Shown: one piece after another, positions 55,971 through 64,000 of the stretch
Layout of the letters: the number at the start of each line of letters is the position of its first letter
How positions within the stretch are numbered: position 1 is the stretch's first letter
From: Adiantum capillus-veneris
Taxonomy: Eukaryota > Streptophyta > Polypodiopsida > Polypodiales > Pteridaceae
DNA length: 64,000 nt
Reading direction: 5' to 3'
Assembly: GCA_014529385.2 (NCBI GenBank)
Contig: CM043950.1
Coordinates: 73,725,935-73,789,934, forward strand
The notes under the pieces: model-generated
Database searches by the model: none
The model's input: only the letters and a program-made list of their open reading frames with translations
Told to the model about the DNA's origin: nothing
Position numbers and translations under genes: made by a program

Positions 55971-56147
55971 CATGATTTTGTCGATGTGGTTTACATTAAT
56001 ATGGAATTCGATTTGGTTCTTCATGATGATCACATTGATTATGGATTTAGAATTGATCTTGGAACCCAGATGATAATTGTGACCAATGATACCCTGATAC
56101 ATTGGGATGTGACATATATTGCTTATCCTAGTGGTATGGGATACTAG
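55971..56147 (+). other. Short unassigned open frame
   Basis: 58 codons flanked by stops, with a protein-like composition (VYINMEFDLVLHDDHIDYGF; IDLGTQMIIVTNDTLIHWD). No ATG at the start; could be an exon or a decayed repeat protein. Not recognised. Confidence 0.25.
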
Positions 56148-56927
56148 AATATTTGAAAAAGAAACTCATCCATTCCGTACTTTGGGCTTCGGGAGAAGGG
56201 AGAGGAAAAAGAGAAGAGTTTTCTTGCACTCGGCGGTCAAAGCGGGAATGCATGGTCTACGAAGTGGCTCGAAAGAGCGAGGGATTTTCAAGAGAAGAAG
56301 CCAGCGAGGGCGGCCAAGAGAAGCGACTTTTGTCGTAGTGAAGGCAACGGTGATGTTCCCACCGAGGTATGTGTCAAGGGAGTGGAGTGGTGAGGGTGTG
56401 CCCCTCTGTATGAAGCGGCGATGGCCATGGAGTAGCCTTGAGGATGGTTCATGGAATTTGTACATGGTTTCTGGTTTGAAGGAGAAGCCGTGATTGTCAA
56501 TTTTGGCGTCGTCTCTCCCCCCTTTTCCCCTTTCTTCTTTGCTCGTCCCCAGGGTGTGTGGTGCTTGTGTGTGTGAGTGTGTGCGTTCCCTCGAGCCCCC
56601 TCTGTGTGTGAGAGAGAAAGAGAGAGAGGTGTTGAGTTGTGGAAGTGCAAAAAGTGGGCAAGATCGGTGTGATCGTTGTCTAGAGACTATGCAGGTCGTG
56701 TGTGAATTGGGCGAAGTGTAGGCGAGGCCCTGCTAGTGATAATTGTTCTTTTGAAGGTGTTTTTGAGAGGACAGGGGTGTTGTAAATACCCTGAGCTATA
56801 TAGGAGCAGTTGCGTGTGTGTCGGGTGTGTTTCCCATTCCTCATCTCCATCTTCTAGTGCCCCCACGGAGAAGCACACTGATTGCTCAAAGTTAAGTGAA
56901 GAGAAGCTGTTTTTCGTGTTGGTCGAC
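56148..56927. other. Upstream region of gypsy E
   Basis: GC-richer than its surroundings with GA- and GT-rich patches (56545-56630). Expected to hold the 5' LTR and leader of gypsy E, but no match to the sequence after 61999 was found and no primer binding site recognised. Confidence 0.4.
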
Positions 56928-58583
56928 ATGGCGTCTGGAAGCTATGGGCCGATTTTTACAGGTGAAGAAAATCCTGATGAGTGGGTTGCAGACTTTGAGT
57001 TATATATGATGTTTTTGCGTATGCCGAACGAGGACAGCAAGATGCATACATTTCCTTTGGTGATGCGGAGGAAGCAAAGGTATGGTACGAAGCTTTGGAA
57101 GGTGTGTTGAGCCATGCTTGGCCGGCTCTGCGTGCGTGTTTCCTACATGATTTCCGCAAAGAGGCCAATGGATGCCAAACTGAAGGCACTCAAACAGGAT
57201 GTAAGTGAAGAGTTCAGTTTGTTTTTGGATCGTTTTGAAGTGTGCTGGGCAGAGTTAGCAAGTGCCATGAAATTGGCCAATGGCGACTACTTCAAGCTCG
57301 ATAAATTCATGGCATGCCTGTTTCCTAAAGTGAGGGAGAAGGTGGATTTTCAGAGCCCAAAAAACTATAATGGTTCAGTGGCCATCGCAAAGGCAAAAAG
57401 CAAGAAAATAAAAAAGAAGATTGAACAAGGCGTGTCAGGTTATGAAGCGGTTGTCCAACCTCAGGGTCCAAGGGATGCTGTTCATGATGAGAACCCTGCA
57501 AATCAAGGTGTAGCCATTGTGCCACAAAATTGGGTGCAAACCGTGCAATATTTTTTTGAGCAAATGCAGGAATTGCGGCTAAGCGTGATGGATAGAGATC
57601 AACCAAGAGGAGCAAGGGGCAGGGCAAGGCCACTGCCTAGCCAGTGTTACAATTGTTGTGAAGAAGGACACTATGCGCCAGATTTCCCTCACCCGCTAAG
57701 AGAAAGAGGTGGTATTTATCCATTGTTTGGCAGAGGTAGAGGCCAAGCACAACTCAATGGCCCAAGGGAGCAGGTAGTTGAGAGTCAATTGCAGCCAGCT
57801 CCTCAGGATGGTGGTGAAGTCCCTAGGGTGAATATCATCCGAGTGGATAAGCAGGATGTTGAAGTTTTGGCCAACAAAAGAGCAAGGATGGAAAGAGAGA
57901 CAGAAACCAAGCGCGAGACGAAGGCCCGTAAAGGTAAAGAGAAAGTGTACGAAGGCAAGGAGCAGCCGGAAACTAGCAAGAAGAGGAGACGTCGCAAAAT
58001 CAAGCAAGCAGACTTTCAGCTAGGGCGTGACTACCCAAAATATGACTTGGTAAGCGATGTTCCAAATCAAAAGGCTAACATTACCTTTGGTCAGTTGTTG
58101 GCTTTAAATCCCAATCTACGAAGAAAGTGGTCTACAAGTGTCAGCACGAGGCTTCCAAAGGCTAAGGTAAATGTGCATGCAATACAAAACATGGCATTGA
58201 GAGTGGGTAGCCCGACGAATGTCCTTCCTCTAGTGGATGCGGTCATTGAAAAGAGAATGCAGGTTCAGGCCTATATAGATAGTGGAGCACAAGTTTGCAT
58301 CATGACGGAGGCTGCTATGAAGGAAACAGGGGTCAAAGCAGTAGCTAAATCAAATGTACGCATGAGAATGGCTAACCATACCAAAGCGAGGTGTTTGGGT
58401 GTGGCTCAAGATGTAAGAGTGAAAGTGATGGGCATTGAGTGCCTGCTCGATTTCTTTGTGATGAAAGAGGGTGATAATGCTTATCCAATCATCTTGGGTA
58501 GGACATGGCTACTTGCAATACGGGCTAAGCAGGATTGGGGGAGCAAGATGTTCACCTTGCCTGACAATGAGAGAGGGAGATAG
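56928..58583 (+). pseudogene. gag: gag and protease, gypsy E
   Basis: ATG at 56928 gives MASGSYGPIFTGEENPDEW and MFLRMPNEDSKMHTFPL. Between about 57063 and 57165 the GAG reads correctly only in another frame (KVWYEALEGVLSHAW), so two compensating shifts bracket that segment, and a TGA at 57108 lies in the main frame. GAG continues (FSLFLDRFEVCWAELA), with a zinc knuckle CYNCCEEGHYAPDF whose last Cys is Phe. A basic linker leads to an intact-looking protease active site AYIDSGAQVCIMTE and flap end YPIILGRTWLLAI. Stop TAG at 58581. Confidence 0.88.
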
Positions 58584-60056
58584 GTGGTGCTTGATTTGAA
58601 GACCAAAGAGAGCCGTTTTCAACCTGTTGGCAGAAAAAGACAAAGATGATACGACAAGCTATGAGAATGAGACCGAGACAGGCTATGATGAGGGCTACAT
58701 AGATACTGAGGAAGAGGAAAGTGAGGATGATATGCTAAAGATAGATGCCGACTTGTTTGGGGTTACTGTTGAAGGCTCCTATGTAAAAGGAGAGGTGCAA
58801 CCACAGGTTAGTGGCGTAGGTGTGGAGAAGGTAGCTGCTATGCTAATCAAAGATTTGACCAAGAAAGAGAGAGAAGGCTATGTTGAGCTGTGTGCCTCTT
58901 TTTTGAATTTATTTGCGACGAAGTACAAGGATCTACGAGGAGCAAAGGGTGCAGAGCACAAGATAGTTCTTAAAGAAGGATGCAAACCAAAGTCGCAGAA
59001 GCTAAGGAGGTTAAGGGAGATTCAGAAGGAGGATCTTTGGCAGGAGATTAACCAGTTGTTAGATGGAGGTATCATATACCCCGTGAAGGAGTCAAAGTGG
59101 GTTTCTCCAGTGGTTATCACCCCTAAGAAGAATGGAAAATGGCGGGTGTGCGTTGAGTACAAGCCATTGAATACGGCGACCAAGAGAAACCACTACCCAC
59201 TATCGTTCCAAGATGAAATATTAAATCAGGTGGCCGGTCATGAGAGGTACTCTATTATGGATGGATTTTCAGGTTACTTTCAAATAGGGATTACTCTTGA
59301 AGACAAGCTGAAGATGACATTTATCTCTCCATGGGGGTGCTTTGCCTATCGGCAGGATGCCGTTTGGTTTAGTGAATGCCTACGCCACCTTCCAAGACTG
59401 GATGAATAGGGTGTTTGGTCCCTACTTGGGCAGATTCATTAGAGTTTCATGAATGACATTCGATGTTATAGCTCAAGGGCGGATCATTTGTCAAAGCTGC
59501 AGCTATGTTTTCAAAGGCTTGACAGAGAAGGAGGTCAATTAAACCCTAAGAAGTGCAAGATAGCACAACCTCGAGCGCAGTTGCTAAGTCATGTGGTGTC
59601 ACAAAATGGAATTGAGGCAGATCTGGAAAAGGTCAAGGCGCTAGTCTTGATGGACATAAACTAAAGTACTTGTCGCCTTTTTTTTGGATGCTGTCACAAT
59701 ATGTGTATCCTCTCCAAAAGAGGGCTCAACAGGTGCATGTCTTTGAATGGGATGAAGATGCTCAATAAGCTTTTGACAGGGTGAAAGAAATTTTGTGTCA
59801 GCTTCCAACTGTGTGCCCTCTAAGCCAAGAGGATGATTTCTATGTGTCAATGACGGTAGGTATCGTGGCTATTGGGGCGGTGTTACTTTAGAAGGTAGGA
59901 AGGAGCTATAAGCCTATCTACTTTGAAAGCACGGTGTAATAAGTCCTAGAGAGGTGACTTACACTGAAGCGGAGGAGTGGGTCATGGCATTGGTTTTTGC
60001 TTATAGAAAGTTCAAAGTGCGTAAGTTTTATGTGTTGACGGCTAACTTATCTAAGA
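58584..60056 (+). pseudogene. pol: Reverse transcriptase, gypsy E
   Basis: After an acidic linker (ETETGYDEGYIDTEEEESED) come LKEGCKPKSQKLRRLREI, SPVVITPKKNGKWRVCVEYK and the first catalytic Asp in MDGFSGYFQI. The frame is lost near 59345. The catalytic box region is FMNDIRCYS, with Asn replacing the first Asp of the pair. The thumb and connection (RREGGQLNPKKC-like; VFEWDEDAQ) are broken by stops. Confidence 0.87.
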
Positions 60057-60590
60057 GTGGTGCGAGATGGAGCAAAAGAGGAGCCCGACCTGATGGGAGC
60101 TTTTACCATGTGGTTTGATGGTGAATATAGGAGGGTGATAAAGAAAGCTGGGGGAGGGGTGGTGATATACGATCCACACAGCAAGGTAATCTTCTCGAAA
60201 GCCTATGATTTGGAGGATGTTCATACCCACAATGAAGCAAAATATCTCGCTCTCCATCTAGGTTTGAAACAATGCGTCGAGTTTGGCATTTCCAGGTTGG
60301 TGGTCAAATGTGATACGTTATTGGTCATCAAGCAACTATTAGGCCAATGGCAAGTAAAATGAGATTCCTTAAAACATTAATTCTTTGCCATCAAAAAGTT
60401 GTTGAAGTTCTTTAGAGAGATCCAGTTCAAGCATGTGAAGAGGGAGCATAACCAAGAGGCAGACCAACTAGCAAGTAGTAAGGTGCAGGTACATGTCGCA
60501 GGTATATATGTGGCCCTAGCCACATACACAGGTAGGGAGTCTTTGAAGGAGGTGGAAGATTTCTTGGGTACAGGGAAGTGTCCTTGAGGT
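60057..60590 (+). pseudogene. pol: RNase H, gypsy E
   Basis: First Asp in MWFDGEYRRV, Glu in HNEAKYLALHLG, Asp in VVKCDTLLVI, and the last Asp in REHNQEADQLAS: all four acidic positions are readable. A TGA at 60360 and another at 60585 interrupt it. Confidence 0.85.
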
Positions 60591-61983
60591 TTGTCTAAAC
60601 TGCAAAGGAGGAGGATAGTTCAAAAAACTCACAAATTTACACTAATAGGTGAAGACCTAATGACCTACGGTAGAGACGGGGTGCTAAGGAGAGTGCTCTA
60701 TAAAGAAGTGATTAACTTTCTGCTCGAGCAATGTCATGAGGAGAGTGGACACCAAGGGAAAGGCCAAGTACTGTTTCGAGTGTTAAGAGCGGGTTTTTGG
60801 TGGCCTTCAGTAGTGAAAGATGTGCACTATTGGTGCAAGACTTGCCATGAATGCGAGACTATAGGAGAGAGGCGTTTGTCAGCTGAGTCACAGGGGGCCA
60901 TTGTTGCTCAGAATGCTTTTGAGAAGTAGGGTTTGAATGCCATCACTCCACTCCCTAAGTCTACAAGTGGTAGGAAGTATGTCGTGGTTGCCATCGACTA
61001 CCTCACCAGGTGGGTCGAGGCCAATGGGTCGAGGCGAAACCTGTGAAGGAGGTAAATGCACAGTTTGTGGCCCACTTTGTTTTTGATAACATTTGTTGCC
61101 ATTTTGGAGTGCCATGGGTGCTCATTTCGGATAGAGGGCAAGGGTTCAGAAGCAAGCTTATGCAAGAATTGGTGGAAAAACTAAAGATTCAACATCGATT
61201 TTCCTCGCCTTATCATCCCCAATGCAATGGTCTTGTGGAGAGTGCCAACAGACAAATCATCAAAATGCTCACGAATTATGTGTATAAGCAGGAAACAAAA
61301 TGGGAGATCAATCTAGAAAAGTGTCTATGGGCCTACAGGACATCCTACATAGACACTTTTCTAGATTGATCTCCCATTTGAGTTGGTTTATAGTAAGGAG
61401 GCAGTGCTACCAGTGCATGCACAGTTGGGTGCTTTAAAAGGTATGTGGCGCATCAATGCCACTCCACAAGGTGTCTTACAAGATAGGATTGTCGGCCTTG
61501 AGGCGTTGTAGATGGATAGAGAGGCGGCAGCAGACTACTATGTGAAGCAGCGGGAAAGGACCATGCCCAAAGTCAATGAGAGTCTGCCAGAAAAAAAGAT
61601 AGAGGGGGGAACCTAGCAATGAAGTATGAGAGCTACTTGGACTTCACCTTCCAGAAGAAGTTCAAAAGAAATGGACGGGTCCCTACAAAGTACAAAAGGC
61701 CTTTTCGAGTGGGACGTATCAGCTGGTGAGAGCCAATGGTAAGCTTCTCAAGCATAGGGTAAATGGTGTACGGCTCAAACTGTACGTTGATAGGGGAGTG
61801 GTGCCCGATGTACATCAAATAGTGACCAGGGGGGTTGGGCAACCCACTTGAAGGGACTCAAGAGTAACAGACATGCATGTTTTGTACATATGGTGGTGTG
61901 TTTTCCACTGTAGTTGAGTGTTCGCAGACTGTTGCAAGTTTCAAGTTCAATAAAGCTAATTTTGGTTGAACATGAATGTTCAA
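60591..61983 (+). pseudogene. pol: Integrase, gypsy E
   Basis: Zinc module CHEESGHQGK and YWCKTCHECE looks intact. A TAG replaces the Trp before the first catalytic motif, and that motif reads LNAITPLP with Asn for Asp. A 14-bp duplication at 61011-61034 shifts the frame. The second Asp (LISDRGQGF) and Glu (NGLVESANRQ) are present. At 61298-61379 a perfect inverted duplication ends the frame. The C-terminus resumes with VYSKEAVLPVHAQLGAL and breaks up by 61700. Confidence 0.88.
61298..61379. repeat. Perfect 32-bp inverted repeat with 18-bp loop in integrase
   Basis: Left arm 61298-61329, right arm 61348-61379, no mismatch. The left arm is normal integrase coding sequence (KWEINLEKCL); the right arm replaces what should follow AYRTSY. 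It looks like a fold-back copy made during DNA synthesis or repair. Confidence 0.97.
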
Positions 61984-61998
61984 CAGGGGGGTGGGCAA
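61984..61998 (+). other. Polypurine tract of gypsy E
   Basis: CAGGGGGGTGGGCAA is followed directly by TGATGGTGCAACC, the expected start of a 3' LTR at 61999. Confidence 0.7.
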
Positions 61999-62975
61999 TG
62001 ATGGTGCAACCAAAGTTGGTCTGCGCTATAAAGTGTGCTATGCAATGCAAAGGGTGCTAACAGGTGCATGGCAAAGGGCTAAAGCAGGTATGAAGACCCT
62101 CGGCAGAAGAGTGGCAGCGGAAATATATGCTTACTTTCAAGATTTACTAAAGGTATAAAAAGAACATATCGCCAGAATGTCCACAAAGTGGTTTTTTACG
62201 CTAGTGGGGCCTCCAAAGTGAGATAATGATGATGGTAGGTCACGGTGTTCGAGATGTGGGCAATGTGCCCCAAAATGTGGTATTCAAGATTCTCTAGAAG
62301 CTCTTCTAGACAGCTCGCCAAACACAGTCCCGGTGTGAAAGTTATGATTGTCCGAAGATTGAGTGCTTTGCAGATCCTCGACGGGTAGGGCAGGTACAGA
62401 TAGGTGGCGAAAAATGGGATCAGGGCAGGTACAGCTAGGTGGTAAAAAACCGGCATGATCAAGCTGTTGATCATGACGGTTTTTTCGGTTCACCATTCGG
62501 AGATCAAACGGGCAAGTTATGGCCTATGGAATATTTGCCGCAGCTCAATCACGTCGGTTTTTTCGGTTCACCATTCGGAGATCAAACGGGAAAGTTATGG
62601 CTTGTGGAATATTTGTCGGGAGTCGGATACGTGCTCACCGGGACTCGTTGATAGGCATGCTGACAAAGACATTTTTTAGCTCTCTCAGGTCCTAGAAAAT
62701 TGCATGTAACGTGGGGGGTTAGTCAAAACTTGCAGCTCGCCAATCGGAGTCATGGTCACCGCGATGCGTCCACTTCAAGTTGACAAACCATCGCGGTAGG
62801 GGTAAACTCGGTTTTTTTGTCCCCTTTTTGGATGTGTTGTCCAAGGCTAGCGTGACATTGAGCGGTGGATGAGAGCTGAAATTCTAAATCAATATGGTGA
62901 AGTTCCCACACAGCATGACAGAAAAAAACTTTATTTGGAAAATTCGTGCGTATAAGCACCGGCACCATGGGAAAT
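61999..62975 (+). repeat. Probable 3' LTR region of gypsy E
   Basis: Begins TGATGGTGCAACC after the polypurine tract. A TATA-like GGTATAAAAAG is at 62151-62161 and tandem repeats lie at 62380-62640. The right end is unknown and the 5' partner was not found, so LTR length is uncertain. Confidence 0.45.
62478..62633. repeat. 78-bp tandem duplication
   Basis: GGTTTTTTCGGTTCACCATT recurs at 62478 and 62556 with about 60 bp of near-identical following sequence. The period is 26 codons and leaves a frame open (GSPFGDQTGKLW twice). Confidence 0.92.
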
Positions 62976-63117
62976 TGTTGAGCTTATATGTGAAGCTACC
63001 CAATATATGGATTCTCTATATATGGCACCTAGCTCCTCTCTATATATACATCATCTCATGTGTGTATTCTACACACTTTGGGGTTCTATTTCTGTGCTCT
63101 CTCCTTCTCTCTCAACA
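62976..63117 (+). repeat. Short 5' LTR, 142 bp, of an element leaving the window
   Basis: Begins TGTTGAGCTT and ends CTCTCAACA, immediately followed by the Met primer binding site. It contains a TATA-like CTATATATACA at 63040-63050. The short LTR fits a TRIM or a short-LTR copia element. Confidence 0.75.
63040..63050 (+). promoter_or_regulatory. TATA-like box in the short LTR
   Basis: CTATATATACA, about 70 bp upstream of the LTR end. Confidence 0.5.
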
Positions 63118-63129
63118 TGGTATCAGAGC
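63118..63129 (+). other. Primer binding site, initiator Met tRNA
   Basis: TGGTATCAGAGC directly after the CA end of the LTR. Confidence 0.93.
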
Positions 63130-63193
63130 AGTACTTTTTTGTTTTTCAATTTTTCTCCTGATCAAAACTGATTGTGAAGAAATTATGCACTAG

Positions 63194-63690
63194 AGGCATC
63201 CGAATCAATGTGGTCTATAACTTTGCAGAAGAAAGTTTTTTCAAATTCTGCACCAATTTTGAGTTATCGTTCGCAGACTGCGTACATACCTGAAAAGCAA
63301 TTTTCACTTTTTGTTTTTGAATTTTCAGCTAATTGAAAACGATTTTGCAGAAACTACCCGCATTGGGGAACGGAATCTATGTGGTCTACAACTTTGCAAA
63401 AGAATTTCTTTTTCAAATGCTGCACCAATTTTGAGTTATCTTTTGCAGACTGCGTACATACCTAAAAACAACTTCTCTTTTTGTTTTTTATTTTTCTCCT
63501 GATTGAAAATGATTTTGCAAAAACTAGCCGCTGCAGGCATCGCAATCGATGAGAAACTATTCGCTTGAGCCAACGGAATCGATGTGGTCTATAACTTTGC
63601 AGAAGAAAGTTTCTTTAAATTCTGCACCGATTTTGGGTTATCGTCTCAGACTGCGAATATGTTTGAAAAGAAAAATTTAACTTTTTGCTT
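63194..63690 (+). repeat. Three-copy leader module of the short-LTR element
   Basis: Three diverged copies of a ~100-bp module start near 63194, 63365 and 63568. Each contains TGTGGTCTATAACTTTGCAG (or ACAACTTTGCAA), then CTGCACCAATTTTGAGTTAT, then CAGACTGCG. A related module lies in reverse at 26765-26965. Non-coding leader. Confidence 0.8.
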
Positions 63691-64000
63691 TTGATTTTTC
63701 TCATAATTGAGAACTTCTCAATTATATTTTTTCTTGATCAATCATATATTTGTTACTGACATAACTTTGCTGCAGAAGCTAGTTACATATCGTTCCGATT
63801 CAGTCAAGCCGTTGATGATCGTCCAAATTCTATCGAGCTACTGTTGGTACATGATCTTTTGTTATATGATATACTCGTTCATTAATTTTCGTATAATTAT
63901 TCTTTTAGAGAGATAGTTTACGTTGTTTTTTTGATAATTTCTCGTTGATACCATAGTGATTTTGATTGTACCATGATGATGTTTTGTTAGTACTTTGGTC
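63691..64000 (+). other. Continuing leader, element runs out of window
   Basis: AT-rich with short frames only; no gag start is visible before the window ends. Confidence 0.5.

Larger units (their letters stand above)
56928..61998 (+). mobile_element. Ty3/gypsy retrotransposon E, decayed
   Basis: Complete domain order gag - protease - RT - RNase H - integrase, in the same general lineage as element A (shared ILGR-type protease end, IYPV...SPVVITPKKNGKWRV, YHPQCNGLVE). Ends in a polypurine tract at 61984-61998. Multiple stops, frameshifts, a 14-bp duplication and a 32-bp inverted duplication inactivate it. Confidence 0.9.

Noticed and set aside
61633-62050. Minus-strand open frames over the gypsy E 3' end
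   Set aside because: They are antisense shadows of the integrase C-terminus and LTR.
63118-63129. TGGTATCAGAGC as part of a tRNA gene
   Set aside because: Only the primer-complementary 12 bases are present next to an LTR end; no tRNA arms surround it.

Overview
The window looks like nuclear DNA of a land plant, in a repeat-dominated intergenic region. Evidence: two spliced genes with GT-AG introns, plant-type LTR retrotransposons of the Ty3/gypsy and Ty1/copia groups, an L1-type LINE, primer binding sites complementary to initiator-Met and Asp tRNAs, and many long GA/CT and CA microsatellites. No bacterial gene organisation, rRNA, tRNA or CRISPR was seen. The gypsy families resemble ones I associate with ferns and other non-flowering vascular plants. 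That is a low-confidence inference; the sequence does not name the species.

Layout. 1-2920 holds the only convincing host genes: the 3' part of an FCP1/SCP-like HAD-domain protein (plus strand) and, convergent with it, an intact two-exon 413-residue protein of unknown function (minus strand), separated by a GA microsatellite. 3454-8640 is a decayed gypsy element (A), followed by remnants of a second gypsy element (B, about 8640-12975) interrupted by an LTR-like stretch. 12976-17631 is non-coding, with an LTR-like promoter, a repeat array built around a palindrome and several microsatellites. 17632-24622 is a minus-strand LTR element with LTRs, Asp-type primer binding site and polypurine tract but no coding capacity (LARD-like). 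24623-32189 is a mosaic: a dispersed repeat, a plus-strand copia gag remnant, a minus-strand copia LTR with primer binding site and leader, and a decayed minus-strand gypsy element (C). 32190-37357 is a structurally complete minus-strand copia element (D) with 227-bp LTRs and a CACCC target duplication. 38041-39530 is a gypsy gag-protease remnant. 40327-42763 is the LTR end of another Asp-primed minus-strand element, with a second copy of the palindrome array. 43540-46569 is a small minus-strand LTR element encoding only GAG (TR-GAG-like). 49080-54092 is a near full-length dead LINE with a 15-bp target duplication, inserted into an unidentified open reading frame. 56928-62000 is a gypsy element (E). 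At 62976 a short-LTR element starts and runs out of the window.

How it works together. The retroelements are autonomous families in different stages of decay plus non-autonomous derivatives (LARD-like, TR-GAG-like, short-LTR) that would depend on enzymes made elsewhere. Nearly every coding domain carries stops, frameshifts or lost catalytic residues, and many of the lesions look like C-to-T or G-to-A changes, as expected for methylated, silenced repeats. I saw no cooperating operon-like or defence system. The most unusual structures are the palindrome-centred arrays at 14.7-15.4 kb and 40.3-41.3 kb, the LARD-like element, the GAG-only element, and a leader module shared by two copia-type elements with different LTRs.
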